A DNA stretch of 64,000 nt from Pseudomonas sp. (GTDB lineage Bacteria; Pseudomonadota; Gammaproteobacteria; Pseudomonadales; Pseudomonadaceae), in the NCBI GenBank assembly GCA_030603065.1, contig JAUVYN010000001.1, forward strand, positions 1 through 64,000. Reading direction: 5' to 3'. This document shows, piece after piece, positions 52,727-64,000 of this stretch (position 1 is its first letter; each line of letters starts with the position of its first letter). Both the position numbers and the translations under genes were made by a program. The notes below the pieces were generated by a model. That model was not told the origin of the DNA. It saw nothing but the letters and a program-made list of their open reading frames with translations, and made no database searches.

Positions 52727-53335
52727 ATGCAGAAACTTACCGCAAGGCAGCAGCAGATTCTGGCGTTCATCAAGGAATATATGGACGCCAATGGCTACCC
52801 GCCGACCCGAGTCGACATCGCCCGGGTGCTCGGTTTCAAGTCGCCCAATGCGGCAGAAGACCATCTGCGCGCCCTGGCCCGCAAGGGAGCGATCGAAATG
52901 ATCCCCGGCGCCTCACGGGGGATTCGTCTGCCGGATGCGGTCACCGAGACCGAAGAGGACCGCTTGCCAGTGATTGGACAGGTCGCCGCCGGTGCACCGA
53001 TTCTCGCACTGGAAAATATTGAAGACCACTGCCGCATCGCTCCGGACTTCTTCCGACCCCGGGCGGACTACCTGCTCCGCGTCAAAGGCATGAGCATGAA
53101 GGATGTGGGAATTCTCGACGGTGACCTGCTGGCGGTGCACCGGACCAGTGAAGCACGCAATGGCCAGATCGTCGTTGCGAGGGTCGGCGAAGAGGTAACT
53201 GTAAAACGCTTCGTTAAACAGGGCCGCAAGGTCTCCCTGATAGCCGAAAACCCCGAGTTCGCCCCCATTGAGGTCGACCTGTCCGAACAGGAACTCACCA
53301 TCGAAGGATTGAGCGTTGGCGTAATACGCCGCTAG
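52727..53335 (+). CDS. lexA: SOS repressor LexA
   Basis: A 202-residue repressor with an N-terminal winged helix ([26 protein letters not shown]), the Ala-Gly cleavage site in GQVAAGAP and a C-terminal S24 peptidase domain with Ser in KGMSMKDVG and Lys in EVTVKRF. RecA filaments stimulate self-cleavage. Forms an operon with the sulA-like gene 9 bp downstream. Confidence 0.97.
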   Translation: MQKLTARQQQILAFIKEYMDANGYPPTRVDIARVLGFKSPNAAEDHLRALARKGAIEMIPGASRGIRLPDAVTETEEDRLPVIGQVAAGAPILALENIEDHCRIAPDFFRPRADYLLRVKGMSMKDVGILDGDLLAVHRTSEARNGQIVVARVGEEVTVKRFVKQGRKVSLIAENPEFAPIEVDLSEQELTIEGLSVGVIRR

Positions 53336-53344
53336 GAGCTGATC

Positions 53345-53842
53345 ATGCAGTATGCTCGTGAACCGCGCCCGGCCCAGTTGGAACTGGTGCATCACAACCA
53401 GTCCCTGATGCATTCGAACAAGGCGCTCACCGCCCCTGTCCCGGAATTCAACTGCGAAGCGGATGATGCCGAGTTCGGCTATAGCGAAATCTGTCTGAAC
53501 GGTGCGCCGCGCCAGTGCCTTAAATGGCTGGCGCCGGTACTTCGAGACCTGAGCCAGGCCGAAGCACCGGGCTGGCTGACCCTGCTCGACCCGCCCGAGC
53601 AGGTCAGTCATGCCTGGCTACGCCAGGCCGGCCTTGATCCATGGAGAATTCTGATCGTGCGCCCGAACCGGGGAATGGACCGCTTGGCACTCTGCTGCGA
53701 GATACTGCGCCTCGGTTACAGCCACACCGTCGTCAGCTGGTTGTCGGGCAGCACGCGTGAAGTGAAATCCCTCGATGCAGCAGCGCGCTCAGGCAATAGT
53801 CGCTGTCTCAATGTGCGCCTCGATGTATCTCGGGCCGCCTGA
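53345..53842 (+). CDS. sulA: SulA-like cell division inhibitor
   Basis: A 165-residue protein of the SulA family that blocks FtsZ assembly during the SOS response. Conserved: SEICLNGAPRQCLKWL, WLTLLDPPEQ, ILIVRP and the C-terminal SHTVVSWL. Divergent from E. coli SulA, as usual in pseudomonads, but its co-transcription with lexA under two SOS boxes supports the call. Confidence 0.88.
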   Translation: MQYAREPRPAQLELVHHNQSLMHSNKALTAPVPEFNCEADDAEFGYSEICLNGAPRQCLKWLAPVLRDLSQAEAPGWLTLLDPPEQVSHAWLRQAGLDPWRILIVRPNRGMDRLALCCEILRLGYSHTVVSWLSGSTREVKSLDAAARSGNSRCLNVRLDVSRAA

Positions 53843-53922
53843 ACACAAAATTCCCATTCGAGCCGGTGCTCGACCATCGCGGCAGACCAAGGGCTCGACA
53901 GGCTGCACTCGGACCAGGCCTG

Positions 53923-54156
53923 TCAATGCAGCACGCGGTCCTCGGGGACAGGTTCTTCGTCATCCATGACCTGACCGGCGACCTGCATGCCGGCAGTGAT
54001 CATCGCCTTGGCAACCTCGAGGTACTGGCCCTGCAGAAAGTCGCGTGCGTCGTCGGAAAACTCGATGACCAGCAGCGGCTCACCATCATCATCGGAACGA
54101 CGGAGGGCCACCCTGCCATCATCCAGTTCGACGATTTCTAGAAAAGGTGAAGGCAT
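53923..54156 (-). CDS. Conserved small protein of unknown function
   Basis: A 77-residue acidic protein starting at 54156 (MPSPFLEIVELDDGRVALRR); the open frame continues far upstream without coding character. It contains EPLLVIEFSDDARDFL and a helical C-terminus, and ends VLH. Matches in position and size the P. aeruginosa gene between sulA and PA3010. No function known. Confidence 0.8.
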   Translation of the reverse strand: MPSPFLEIVELDDGRVALRRSDDDGEPLLVIEFSDDARDFLQGQYLEVAKAMITAGMQVAGQVMDDEEPVPEDRVLH

Positions 54157-54214
54157 CTGGTTTCTCCTGTCTGACAAGGTGGCATTGTACCACAGCGCCG
54201 CCCCAGCTGGCGGG

Positions 54215-54724
54215 TTACCACTCAACCATACCCTCACGGTAGCAGGCCAGTCGCTCCTGAAGAGCAACGAGCGCGTGTTCCGCCTCCTTCCGCCCCCATG
54301 GCAAGGCCGACGCGCTACCACTGGTGAATATAAGGTCTTCTTCCGCGGGCTTGCTTTCGGTTGGTTTGGGCGGTGCCTGCAATTCATCCCAGGCTGAAAG
54401 CAGTTCAGCCAGCCAGGTACCGGGCATGCTGGCCAGCTCATGCAGCTCCGCCAGTTCCGGGCCCGGGAAACGCTTGATCAGTTCAGCATCCAGGCCGGCT
54501 TCGACATTGCGCACCTCGACAGCCGGCCAGCGATAGCGATCGGCGACCTCGTGTATCAGAGCCAGAACGCCGCGATAAAGGTGAAACAGGGCATTGGAGC
54601 GATGATAGCGCGCCTGAGTTACCGCATCGAGCGCTGAAGAGGACTCGGCTTCGCGCCAGGAATCGATGGCCCTGCGCGCGAAATGCACCGCCTGATTGGT
54701 CCGTGTATACACTTCATTGGCCAT
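54215..54724 (-). CDS. Conserved protein, DUF6586-like
   Basis: A 169-residue, mainly helical cytoplasmic protein starting MANEVYTRTNQAVHFARRAIDSW, with YHRSNALFHLYRGVLALIHEVA. Conserved in Pseudomonas next to topA (PA3010). Function unknown; the DUF assignment is from memory. Confidence 0.8.
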   Translation of the reverse strand: MANEVYTRTNQAVHFARRAIDSWREAESSSALDAVTQARYHRSNALFHLYRGVLALIHEVADRYRWPAVEVRNVEAGLDAELIKRFPGPELAELHELASMPGTWLAELLSAWDELQAPPKPTESKPAEEDLIFTSGSASALPWGRKEAEHALVALQERLACYREGMVEW

Positions 54725-54735
54725 CGCCTGCCCTC

Positions 54736-57360
54736 CTACTTCTTCTTCGCCTTGGTGCGACCGTCATCGACCGTCCACTTGCGGCCATCGTGGAAAGCAC
54801 GCCATCCGGTAGGCTTGCCTTCCACTTCACTTTGCACATATTGCTCCTTTGTCTTTCGGCTGTAACGCACAACTGTCGGGATGCCATCCGGATCGGCGAC
54901 CGGGGCATCAAGCAGGAAATGATATTTGGGGTCGATCTCACTGCCATGGGGCAGCAGCTCACTCACCAGAGGCGCCCGGGTTTCCCGGTTCTTCGGAAAC
55001 TGGCTCGCTGCAAGGAACAGTCCGGATGCCCCGTCACGCAGGACATAGACGTCCTCGACCTTCTCACAGCGCAACTCTGGCATCGGGACCGGATCCATCT
55101 TCGGCGGGGCAGCTTCACCGTTACGCAGCAACTTGCGGGTGTTCTTGCAGGCACTGTTGGTGCAGCCGAAATATTTGCCGAAGCGACCGGTCTTGAGCTG
55201 CATCTCGCTACCGCACTTGTCGCATTCGATGACCGGACCGTCATAGCCTTTGATCTTGAACTGGCCTTCCTCGATCTCGAAACCGCTGCAGTCGGGATTA
55301 TTACCACAGACGTGCAGCTTGCGATGCTCGTCGACAAGATAACTGTCCATCGCGGTACCGCAGAGTTTGCAGCGATGCCGGGCCCGCAAAACGCGTGATT
55401 CGCCCTCATCATCGTCCGCAGCCACCTCGTTGCCCGGCACCAGGTTGATGGTCGCCTTGCACCGCTCCTTGGGCGGTAGTGCATAGCCGGAACACCCCAG
55501 GAAAACCCCCGTGGACGCGGTACGAATCATCATCGGGCGGCCGCACTCGTGGCAGGCAATATCGGTCAGCGTCGGCGTGTTGGCGCGCATGCCCTTGCCA
55601 TCGCCACTGGCTTCTGCCGCGGCGAGCTTGCGACTGAAATCCGCGTAAAAATCGTCGAGCACCTTCTTCCAGACCACATCGCCCTGCGCGACCTCGTCGA
55701 GGGACTCTTCCATCTTCGCAGTGAAACTGTAGTCCATCAGATTGGGGAAGCTTTCGCTCAATCGCTCGGTCACGATATCCCCCATCTTCTCCGCATAGAA
55801 GCGCCGGTTGTTCAGCTCAACGTAGCCCCGTTCCTGGATGGTGGAGATGATCGACGCATAGGTCGACGGGCGGCCGATTCCGCGCTTCTCCAGTTCCTTG
55901 ACGAGACTGGCTTCGGAATAGCGAGCCGGCGGCTTGGTGAAATGCTGTTTGGGATCGAGCTTGCCGAGTTTCAGCCCATCGCTCACCTGCATTTCGGGAA
56001 GGATTTCATCGTCCCCGCCTTTCCCCTGCGGCGGCATGACGCGGGTGTAGCCGTCGAATTTCAGAATACGCCCTTTGGCGCGCAACTCGAAGTCACCCGC
56101 CTGCACGGTCACACTGGTCGAAAGGTACTGGGCTGGCGGCATCTGGCACGCCACGAACTGACGCCAAATCAGCTCGTAGAGCCGCTCGGCGTCGCGCTCC
56201 ATGCCCGAGAGGTCTTCGGTGCGCAGCTTGACGTCGGAAGGGCGAATCGCCTCGTGGGCCTCCTGGGCGCCCTCCTTGCTGCTATACAGATTCGGCTTTT
56301 CCGGAAGGTACTTGTCGCCGAATGTCTTCTTTATATAGGACCGCGCCATTTCCAGCGAGTCCGCGGACAGATTGGTGGAATCGGTCCGCATGTAGGTGAT
56401 GTAGCCAGCTTCGTAAAGCCGCTGCGCCATCATCATGGTCTTCTTCACGCTGAAACCGAGCCGGGTGCTGGCGGCCTGCTGCAGGGTGGAGGTAATGAAA
56501 GGTGCACTTGGACGCGTACTGGTCGGCTTGTCCTCGCGCTTGGCCACCTGGTAACCGGCCGCCTTGAGCTTGGCCAGCGCAGCGTCGGTTTGCTCCTTGT
56601 TCAGGGGGCGAAAAGCTTCACCCTTCTCCCGCACGACCTCGAAGCGCACTGCATCGCCTTTCGGCGTGTTGAGTAGCGCATGGACCTCCCAGAATTCTTC
56701 CGGGACGAACGCTCGGATCTCACGCTCGCGATCGACGATCAGCTTTACCGCGACAGACTGAACGCGGCCGGCCGACAGGCCCCTGGCAATCTTTTGCCAA
56801 AGTAGAGGCGAAACCATATATCCCACGACGCGATCCAGAAAGCGCCGCGCCTGCTGCGCGTTGACACGATTGAGATCGAGTTCGCCCGGTCGGGAAAAGG
56901 CTTCCTGGATGGCCTTCTTGGTGATCTCGTTGAAAACCACGCGTTTGTAGCGGCTTTCATCTCCGCCGATCGATTCGCGCAGGTGCCAGGCAATCGCCTC
57001 CCCTTCACGGTCCAAGTCCGTTGCGAGATAGATAGTATCGGCGTCCTTCGCCAGGCGACGCAGCTCCTCGATGACCTTTTCCTTGCCCGGCAGAATCTCG
57101 TAGTGAGCCTTCCAGCCGTTTTCCGGATCCACGCCCATTCGTTTCACCAGTTGAATGCGCGCCTTGGCCTGCTTGTCCAGTTCAGGGGCGGAGGCGGCCT
57201 TCTTGCCACCCTTGGGCTTGCTCTCGGTCTTGCTACTGCCGCTGGTGGGCAGATCACGGATGTGTCCGATGCTCGACTTCACGACAAAGTCGTTGCCAAG
57301 GTACTTGTTGATCGTCTTGGCTTTGGCCGGAGACTCCACAATGACCAGTGCTTTTCCCAT
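54736..57360 (-). CDS. topA: DNA topoisomerase I
   Basis: An 874-residue type IA topoisomerase that relaxes negative supercoils. N-terminal Toprim domain ([26 protein letters not shown] for Mg2+), the catalytic Tyr in [11 protein letters not shown], and C-terminal zinc-ribbon domains ([21 protein letters not shown] with four-Cys patterns). It begins an operon with the two small genes downstream, 11 bp after topA. Confidence 0.97.
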   Translation of the reverse strand: MGKALVIVESPAKAKTINKYLGNDFVVKSSIGHIRDLPTSGSSKTESKPKGGKKAASAPELDKQAKARIQLVKRMGVDPENGWKAHYEILPGKEKVIEELRRLAKDADTIYLATDLDREGEAIAWHLRESIGGDESRYKRVVFNEITKKAIQEAFSRPGELDLNRVNAQQARRFLDRVVGYMVSPLLWQKIARGLSAGRVQSVAVKLIVDREREIRAFVPEEFWEVHALLNTPKGDAVRFEVVREKGEAFRPLNKEQTDAALAKLKAAGYQVAKREDKPTSTRPSAPFITSTLQQAASTRLGFSVKKTMMMAQRLYEAGYITYMRTDSTNLSADSLEMARSYIKKTFGDKYLPEKPNLYSSKEGAQEAHEAIRPSDVKLRTEDLSGMERDAERLYELIWRQFVACQMPPAQYLSTSVTVQAGDFELRAKGRILKFDGYTRVMPPQGKGGDDEILPEMQVSDGLKLGKLDPKQHFTKPPARYSEASLVKELEKRGIGRPSTYASIISTIQERGYVELNNRRFYAEKMGDIVTERLSESFPNLMDYSFTAKMEESLDEVAQGDVVWKKVLDDFYADFSRKLAAAEASGDGKGMRANTPTLTDIACHECGRPMMIRTASTGVFLGCSGYALPPKERCKATINLVPGNEVAADDDEGESRVLRARHRCKLCGTAMDSYLVDEHRKLHVCGNNPDCSGFEIEEGQFKIKGYDGPVIECDKCGSEMQLKTGRFGKYFGCTNSACKNTRKLLRNGEAAPPKMDPVPMPELRCEKVEDVYVLRDGASGLFLAASQFPKNRETRAPLVSELLPHGSEIDPKYHFLLDAPVADPDGIPTVVRYSRKTKEQYVQSEVEGKPTGWRAFHDGRKWTVDDGRTKAKKK

Positions 57361-57463
57361 GGATAACTATTTTCCTAGCTCAATCGAATCTGGATTTGCC
57401 CGACCCGGGCAAGACTATCCGCTGCCAACCACGTCGTGCGTGGAGAGGCCAGAGCGCCAGAGC

Positions 57464-57682
57464 CTACACGTCTTCGCCGACAAAGGTAAAGCGTGGATAT
57501 GATTCGCCATCACGCGTCACCTGCTCGATAAACATCGCCAGCGGCCGCACCCAAAGGCTGTAATCACCATAAAGCGTGCGGTAAACGACGAGCTCTTCTC
57601 CGTTCTCGGAATGGCGCGCCACTCCGATAACCTCATAGTCCTTTCCTTTATAGTGCCGATACCGACCCGGACGCAGCGTCAT
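57464..57682 (-). CDS. DUF1653 protein
   Basis: A 72-residue DUF1653 protein starting MTLRPGRYRHYKGKDYEVIG. The sequence AGGAGGT 6-7 nt before the start is an optimal Shine-Dalgarno. The terminator after fadA lies 23 bp upstream, so it must have its own promoter within that span or depend on read-through. Function unknown. Confidence 0.88.
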   Translation of the reverse strand: MTLRPGRYRHYKGKDYEVIGVARHSENGEELVVYRTLYGDYSLWVRPLAMFIEQVTRDGESYPRFTFVGEDV

Positions 57683-57704
57683 GAACTGACCTCCTGATAA
57701 TGAA

Positions 57705-57729
57705 AAACCGGGGCATCAAGCCCCGGTTT
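57705..57729 (-). terminator. Terminator of the fadBA operon
   Basis: AAACCGGGGC-ATCAA-GCCCCGGTTT, a 10-bp perfect stem, followed on the minus strand by TT and an A/T-rich stretch, 19 bp after the fadA stop. Confidence 0.88.
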
Positions 57730-57747
57730 CTGGTACCGCTTCGAAAC

Positions 57748-58953
<1,206 letters not shown>

Positions 58954-61101
58954 TTAACCGAAGAATTTCTGACCGTTCTTCGCCATTTCACGCAACTTTT
59001 CGGTCGGGTGATACATGGCGCCGAAATCGGCGTACTTGTCGGCGATGGCAACGAACTCGGCCACGCCCAGGGTGTCGATGTAGCGCAGCGCGCCGCCACG
59101 GAAGGGAGGGAACCCGATACCGTAGATCAGACCCATGTCGGCGTCTGCAGCGGACTCGACGATGCCGTCTTCCAGGCAGCGTACGGTTTCCAGGCACAGC
59201 GGAACCATCATGATCTCGACGATTTCCTCGTCGGTGAACTCGCGCTGCTCCTGCACCACTTCTTTCAGCAGTTCGTAGGCCTGCGGATCGACCTGCTTCT
59301 TCGGCTTGCCCTTCTTGTCCATCTCGTAGGCGTAGAAGCCCTTGCCGGTCTTCTGACCCAGGCGGCCGGCGTCATACATCACGTCGACGGCGGTGCGGGT
59401 CTTGTCGGCCATGCGGTCCGGGTAGCCTTCGGCCATGACGTCACGACCGTGGTGGCCGGTGTCCATGCCGACAACGTCCATCAGGTACGCCGGGCCCATC
59501 GGCCAGCCGAACTTTTCCATTAGCTTGTCAACGCGCTGGAAATCCGCACCCATGCCGATCAGACGGGCGAAGCCGCCGAAGTACGGGAATAGGACGCGGT
59601 TGACCAGAAAGCCCGGGCAGTCGTTGACGACGATCGGGGTCTTGCCCATCTTCTTGGCGTAGGCGACGGTGGTGGCGATGGCCTTCTCGCTGGACTTCTC
59701 GCCACGGATAACTTCAACCAGCGGCATCATGTGTACCGGGTTGAAGAAGTGCATGCCGCAGAAGTTTTCCGGACGCTTGAGCGCCTGGGCCAGGTAGGTG
59801 ATGGAGATGGTCGAGGTGTTGGAGGCGATGATGGCATCCTCCTTCACCTGGCCTTCCACCTCGGCCAGCACGGCGTGCTTGACCTTGGGGTTCTCGACCA
59901 CCGCTTCCACGACGATGTCGACTTCCTTGAAGTCGCCATAGGACATGGTCGGGCGGATGGCGTTGAGCGCCTTGGCCATCTGGTCGGGCTTCATGCGGCC
60001 TTTTTCGACACGCTTGCCGAGCAGCTTGGAGGCCTCGTCCAGACCCAGCTGGATGCCTTCCTCGCGGATGTCCTTCATCAGGATCGGAGTGCCTTTGACG
60101 GCGGACTGGTAGGCGATGCCACCACCCATGATGCCCGCGCCCAGCACGGCGGCCAGCTTGACCTCGGCTGCCTGCTTGTCGTACTTCTTGGCCTTGTGCT
60201 TGAGCGCCTGGTCGTTCAGGAACAGACCGACGAGGCTGGCAGCGACGGAGGTCTTGGCCAGTTTGGCAAAACCGGCTGCTTCGATTTCCAACGCCTTGTC
60301 ACGGCCATGGTTGGCGGCTTTCTGAATGGTCTTGATCGCCTCGACCGGGGCCGGGTAGTTCGGGCCGGCCTGACCGGCAACGAAACCCTTGGCGGTTTCG
60401 AAGGCCATCATCTGCTCGATGGTGTTGAGCTTGATCTTCTCCAGCTTGGGCTGACGCTTGGCCATGAAGTCCAGCTCGCCGGCGGCGGCGCGCTTGGCCA
60501 GGTCCAATGCGCCCTGCTTGAGCTGGCCATCAGCGACCACGGCGTCAACCGCGCGCATTTTCAGCGCCTTGTCAGCGCGCTGCTCGGCACCGGAGCAAAT
60601 CCACTCGATGGCATTGTCAACACCCATGATGCGGGTGGCACGAACGGTACCGCCGAAGCCCGGGTAGATACCCAGCTTGACTTCCGGCAGGCCGACCTTG
60701 GCGCTCTCGGCCATGATGCGGTAGTCGCAGGCCAGACACATTTCGAAGCCGCCGCCCAGCGCCATGCCGTTGATGGCTGCGACAGTGGGGACCTTGAGGT
60801 CTTCGAAGGCATTGAAGATCTTGTTGGCTTCCAGGTTGCCGGCAACCAGGTCTTCCTCGGGAAGCTGGAAGGTACCGACGAATTCGGTGATGTCGGCGCC
60901 GACGATGAACACGTCCTTGCCGCTGGTGACGATCACGCCGCGCACGCTGGCGTCGTTCTGGATAGCCTCGACAGCGCCCTGCAGTTCAGCCAGGGTCGCA
61001 CGATTGAACTTGTTTACCGACTCGCCCTGCAGGTCGAACTTGAGTTCGACGATGCCGTCTTCGAGGGCTTGAACCGTGATGGCTTTACCTTCGTAAATCA
61101 T
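58954..61101 (-). CDS. fadB: Fatty-acid oxidation complex alpha subunit
   Basis: A 715-residue multifunctional protein: N-terminal enoyl-CoA hydratase/isomerase (about 1-190, [15 protein letters not shown]) and C-terminal 3-hydroxyacyl-CoA dehydrogenase ([14 protein letters not shown] for NAD at about 320, [15 protein letters not shown]). The start is the second of two Met codons ([10 protein letters not shown] at 61101). With FadA it runs the beta-oxidation cycle. A near-consensus PsrA site is upstream. Confidence 0.97.
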   Translation of the reverse strand: MIYEGKAITVQALEDGIVELKFDLQGESVNKFNRATLAELQGAVEAIQNDASVRGVIVTSGKDVFIVGADITEFVGTFQLPEEDLVAGNLEANKIFNAFEDLKVPTVAAINGMALGGGFEMCLACDYRIMAESAKVGLPEVKLGIYPGFGGTVRATRIMGVDNAIEWICSGAEQRADKALKMRAVDAVVADGQLKQGALDLAKRAAAGELDFMAKRQPKLEKIKLNTIEQMMAFETAKGFVAGQAGPNYPAPVEAIKTIQKAANHGRDKALEIEAAGFAKLAKTSVAASLVGLFLNDQALKHKAKKYDKQAAEVKLAAVLGAGIMGGGIAYQSAVKGTPILMKDIREEGIQLGLDEASKLLGKRVEKGRMKPDQMAKALNAIRPTMSYGDFKEVDIVVEAVVENPKVKHAVLAEVEGQVKEDAIIASNTSTISITYLAQALKRPENFCGMHFFNPVHMMPLVEVIRGEKSSEKAIATTVAYAKKMGKTPIVVNDCPGFLVNRVLFPYFGGFARLIGMGADFQRVDKLMEKFGWPMGPAYLMDVVGMDTGHHGRDVMAEGYPDRMADKTRTAVDVMYDAGRLGQKTGKGFYAYEMDKKGKPKKQVDPQAYELLKEVVQEQREFTDEEIVEIMMVPLCLETVRCLEDGIVESAADADMGLIYGIGFPPFRGGALRYIDTLGVAEFVAIADKYADFGAMYHPTEKLREMAKNGQKFFG

Positions 61102-61104
61102 CAA

Positions 61105-61392
61105 CTGATCTCCACGCTATAAAAGCACATGAGAAACATCGAACGTCCGCCTGGCACTGGGCCGGACGGGGCCGCTCGATGTCATGAACGTTCCCGACTC
61201 TAATGATGCTGCCAACGCTGCACGAAAAATTCATACGCTTGTTTGATTCGGGTGCGCACACCTTCTCGGAATTCGATCCGATTGTCAATGTGCTACCGCG
61301 GAAGCACGCTCGTGCCGGTCTAAATAAGAAATACCAATCTCTTTAAAAACAGTTAGTTGTAAAACCTTCAAGAGAAATCACTTCGCCACCGA
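61105..61392. promoter_or_regulatory. fadBA upstream region with putative PsrA site
   Basis: The region upstream of fadB contains no gene. CATAC-GCTT-GTTTG at 61232-61245 differs by one base from the PsrA consensus CAAAC-N4-GTTTG seen ahead of psrA. No unambiguous promoter elements were recognised; a TTGACA (minus strand, about 61288-61283) has no good -10 partner. Confidence 0.55.
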
Positions 61393-61845
61393 CTAGGATC
61401 GCATCCCTTTTCCGACCGGAGTTCGAGTCAGAGGTTGCAAGCTCTCGAATAGCCGATCGAGCACCTCCACCCGATTGGGTTCGGACCAGACGACTATCGC
61501 AAAATGACTGTCGCGCTGAAGCATCCGCACTTCCTGCGGCAAGCTCGCGAGCAGATCGTTCAGTTCCGGCGAGGGCTCGGCGCCGACAAGTCTCTCCCAG
61601 CCAGCAGAGCGCCGCTCGAAGGCAAATCCCTTTTCGGGCTGCACTCGTGGTAGCGCCAGCTTGTAAACCAGCATTCCCGGAGGAACCTCGATAGCCAGCG
61701 GGGTGCGCTGCAACTCAACCCGAAAACCGAGTTTACGCGCGCGTTCGCGCAGCCGTGCGAGGTGCAGATCACGACCGCGGGGAAGCAGCTTGTGCAGTGT
61801 CGATACCAGGATCGCGCCTACCAGCAGTATCAGCCACCAGCTCAT
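61393..61845 (-). CDS. Conserved membrane-anchored protein of unknown function
   Basis: A 150-residue protein with one N-terminal transmembrane helix (about 3-20, followed by a basic RGRDLHLARLRERARKLGFRV) and a soluble domain of mixed strands with FEVVW-like FAIVVWSEP. Conserved in Pseudomonas near uspA/uup (PA3015-3016 position). No recognised function. Confidence 0.75.
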   Translation of the reverse strand: MSWWLILLVGAILVSTLHKLLPRGRDLHLARLRERARKLGFRVELQRTPLAIEVPPGMLVYKLALPRVQPEKGFAFERRSAGWERLVGAEPSPELNDLLASLPQEVRMLQRDSHFAIVVWSEPNRVEVLDRLFESLQPLTRTPVGKGMRS

Positions 61846-61947
61846 GCAGGGATGCTCGCGTGACAGCTGCCCTTGATTGCCGGCATTTGGCTGTGGACAG
61901 GGTAGGCAGTGCTGTTAATATCGACCGAAAAGCCAGGGAGGACCTGC

Positions 61948-62388
61948 ATGCTATATTCTCACGTATTGGTTGCGGTGGATCTGATTGATGAATGCCGCTC
62001 GGTCGCCGACCATGCCATGAAGCTCTCCCAGGCGCTGAACGCGCGGCTCACGCTGCTGCATGTCGTCGAACCCCTGGCGATGGCCTATGGCGGGGATGTT
62101 CCCATGGACCTCTCGATGCTGCAGCAGCAGCAATTCGAGCAGGCCCGCGAGCGCATGCAGGCCTTTGCCGGTGATTATGGCCTCCCGCCCGATCAACTGC
62201 AGATCGCCTTCGGCCATCCACGCCAGGAAATTCATCGGGTCGCTACCGAACAGGGCTGCGACCTCATCGTGGTTGGCAGTCATGGGCGACATGGCCTGGC
62301 GTTGCTGCTCGGGTCCACCGCCAACGACGTTTTGCACGGTGCTCCCTGCGATGTCATTGCGGTTCGCCTCGCGCGAAAGAAGAAGTAA
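61948..62388 (+). CDS. Universal stress protein, UspA family
   Basis: A 146-residue single-Usp-domain protein. The start at 61948 (MLYSHVLVAVDL) has a GGGAGG Shine-Dalgarno six bases upstream. GSHGRHGLALLLGSTAN is the ATP-binding G-2x-G-9x-G(S/T) motif. Stress role by family. Confidence 0.92.
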   Translation: MLYSHVLVAVDLIDECRSVADHAMKLSQALNARLTLLHVVEPLAMAYGGDVPMDLSMLQQQQFEQARERMQAFAGDYGLPPDQLQIAFGHPRQEIHRVATEQGCDLIVVGSHGRHGLALLLGSTANDVLHGAPCDVIAVRLARKKK

Positions 62389-62407
62389 CGCAGCAGCCCA
62401 GCCCTCT

Positions 62408-62440
62408 GCGGCAACCTGCCGCCAGACCGTCCCCTGGCGG
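62408..62440. terminator. Alternating hairpins between usp and uup
   Basis: GCGGCA-ACC-TGCCGC (62408-62422) and CCGCCAG-N8-CTGGCGG (62419-62440) overlap, so only one can form at a time; the second ends 1 bp before the uup stop. No T-tract. Confidence 0.4.
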
Positions 62441-62441
62441 A

Positions 62442-64000
62442 CTACCCCTGAAGATCTTCCAGCTCGGCCCAACGCTCCAGCGCGGCATCGAGCTCGGCCT
62501 GCTTCGACGCCAGCGCATCCAGCACCGGCGCGGTGTGCTCATGCGGCTGTAGATAGAAGCCCGGGTCGTTGACCTGATCCTGCACCGCCTGCAGCTCCGC
62601 TTCCAGCCGCTCGAGCAGGGCGGGCAACGCGTCCAGCTCGCGCTGCAGCTTGTAGCTGAGCTTGGTTTTCGGCGTAGAGGGTTCGGCGGCAGTGGCTGAC
62701 GCCGCAACAGGCTGCTCGACCGCCTCCGGGATCGCCTCGACGGTATGCGACTGGACGTCTGAGCCCCACTCGGCAAGCGACTCGACGCGACCGCCCTGAC
62801 GTAGCCAATCGGCATATCCACCCACGTACTCGCGAACGTTGCCCTGCCCTTCGAAGACCAGACTGCTGGTGACCACATTGTCGAGGAAGGCCCTGTCGTG
62901 ACTGACCAGCAGAACCGTTCCATCGAAGCCACCCAGCACCTCCTCGAGGAGCTCCAGGGTTTCCACGTCCAGATCGTTGGTCGGCTCGTCGAGCACCAGT
63001 ACGTTGGCCGGCTTGCTGAACAGCCGCGCCAGCAGCACCCGTGCCCGCTCGCCTCCAGACAGGGCCTTGACCGGTGTGCGCGCACGCTCTGGGGAAAACA
63101 GGAAGTCGCCGAGATAACTGATGATGTGTCGACGCTCGCCGTTTATCTCGATGAAGTCTCGCCCCTCGGAGATGTTGTCGATAACGGACTTCTCCGGTTC
63201 CAGCTCGCCGCGCAACTGATCGAAGTAGGCCACCTCGAGTCGCGTGCCGTGCTTGATCGTCCCTGAAGTAGGTTGCAACTTTCCGAGCATCAGCTTCAGC
63301 AGCGTGCTCTTGCCGGAACCGTTATTGCCGATCAGGCCGATACGGTCGCCGCGCAACACATGGGTGGTGAGGTCACGCACCAGCGGCGCCTGTCCCGGCC
63401 AGGCGAAACTTACGTGCTCAAGTTCGATGACCCGCTTACCCGAAGAATCCGCCGCCTCCAGTTGAAAGCTCGCTTTGCCCTGACGCTCAACCCGCCGCGC
63501 GCGTTCGTCGCGCATCGCCTTGAGAGCCCGGACACGTCCCTCGTTGCGCGTCCGGCGCGCCTTGATACCCTGACGAATCCAGACTTCTTCCTGCGCCAGT
63601 CGCTTGTCGAAAAGCGCGTTGGCCGTAGCCTCCGCTGCCAGCTGCTGCTCCTTGTGCACCAGAAAACTGGCGTAATCGCCCTGCCAGTCGATGAGTTGCC
63701 CTCGATCCAGCTCCAGGATGCGAGTGGCCAGCGCCTGCAGAAACTGGCGATCATGGGTAATGAACAGCACTGAACCGCGGAAATCCAGCAGCACCTCTTC
63801 CAGCCAGGCGATAGTGTGAATGTCCAGATGGTTGGTAGGCTCATCCAGAAGCAGCAAATCCGGCTCAGCGACCAGCGCCTGGGCGAGCAGCACTCGGCGG
63901 CGCCAACCTCCGGAAAGCTCAGACATCTTTTTCTCGGCGGGCAGCCCCAGCCGGGTGAGGGTCGCTTCCACCAGCTGGTTCAGCCGCCAGCCATCCTTCG
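62442..64000 (-). CDS. uup: ABC-F ATPase Uup, 5' truncated by window edge
   Basis: The C-terminal 520 residues of an ABC-F protein (the start lies beyond position 64000). The first ATPase is represented by its signature (ELSGGWRRRV) and Walker B (LLLDEPTNHLD); the second has GNNGSGKSTLL, LSGGERARVL and LDEPTNDLD; the C-terminus is a coiled-coil domain (about the last 90 residues) that binds branched DNA in E. coli Uup. No transmembrane segment. Involved in ribosome rescue and replication-linked stability. Confidence 0.93.
   Translation of the reverse strand, partial: KDGWRLNQLVEATLTRLGLPAEKKMSELSGGWRRRVLLAQALVAEPDLLLLDEPTNHLDIHTIAWLEEVLLDFRGSVLFITHDRQFLQALATRILELDRGQLIDWQGDYASFLVHKEQQLAAEATANALFDKRLAQEEVWIRQGIKARRTRNEGRVRALKAMRDERARRVERQGKASFQLEAADSSGKRVIELEHVSFAWPGQAPLVRDLTTHVLRGDRIGLIGNNGSGKSTLLKLMLGKLQPTSGTIKHGTRLEVAYFDQLRGELEPEKSVIDNISEGRDFIEINGERRHIISYLGDFLFSPERARTPVKALSGGERARVLLARLFSKPANVLVLDEPTNDLDVETLELLEEVLGGFDGTVLLVSHDRAFLDNVVTSSLVFEGQGNVREYVGGYADWLRQGGRVESLAEWGSDVQSHTVEAIPEAVEQPVAASATAAEPSTPKTKLSYKLQRELDALPALLERLEAELQAVQDQVNDPGFYLQPHEHTAPVLDALASKQAELDAALERWAELEDLQG

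Noticed and set aside
59731..61122. A 463-codon open frame opposite fadB
   Set aside because: Antisense shadow of fadB produced by GC-rich codon use; no domain, no ribosome-binding site.

Overview
The window is about 64 kb of ordinary bacterial chromosome, GC-rich, with tightly packed genes. Gene content and order follow the Pseudomonas core block (in P. aeruginosa terms roughly PA2957 to PA3019, recalled from memory): tatD-pilZ-holB-tmk-mltG-pabC-fabF-acpP-fabG-fabD-plsX-rpmF-yceD, maf/yceF, sppA-HAD-rluC, rne, murB-kdsB-lpxK-exbD-exbB-comEC, lol genes, glpQ, sth, nqrABCDEF-apbE-nqrM, gap, mfd, nagZ, psrA, lexA-sulA, topA, fadAB, usp, uup. This places the source in Pseudomonadaceae. The RNase E tail, the NQR cluster and secreted esterases would suit a marine or halotolerant relative such as Halopseudomonas, but the genus is an inference. 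There are no tRNA or rRNA genes, insertion sequences, prophage or CRISPR arrays.

Layout: 1-4.6 kb is an accessory patch with two paralogous type-B carboxylesterases flanking a secreted amidohydrolase. 4.7-6.9 kb has a TetR regulator, a small RNA matching the position of RgsA/P16, tatD and pilZ. 6.9-15.9 kb is one long minus-strand series joining DNA replication (holB, tmk), cell wall (mltG), folate (pabC) and fatty acid synthesis (fabF, acpP, fabG, fabD, plsX) with rpmF and yceD. 16-23 kb has yceF, sppA, a HAD phosphatase, rluC and rne, the last with a leader of about 460 nt. 23-32 kb holds envelope genes (murB, kdsB, lpxK, exbBD, comEC, DUF2062, lolD and a single lolC-type permease). 32-35 kb has a PilZ gene, a small secreted protein gene, glpQ and sth. 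35.3-42.4 kb is the complete Na+-NQR operon with its flavin transferase (ApbE) and maturation factor (NqrM). 42.7-48.4 kb has gap, mfd and a CsiV-like gene. 48.4-51.8 kb is a tightly coupled operon of L,D-transpeptidase, nagZ, a MscS channel and mtnP. 51.8-57.7 kb has psrA and lexA-sulA (divergent, with readable operators), topA and small conserved genes. 57.7-61.1 kb is the fadBA beta-oxidation operon, followed by a membrane protein gene, usp and the truncated uup.

The clearest regulatory logic is lipid-related. PsrA, which senses long-chain acyl-CoA in Pseudomonas, has two adjoining palindromic operators inside its own promoter, and a one-mismatch copy lies upstream of fadBA. LexA has two perfect SOS boxes ahead of lexA-sulA. 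I found no clearly new multi-gene system. The items most worth following are a four-copy repeat of about 33 residues at the RNase E C-terminus, the rne leader, the lone Hook-bearing Lol permease, the near-leaderless yceD promoter, and the esterase/amidohydrolase patch.
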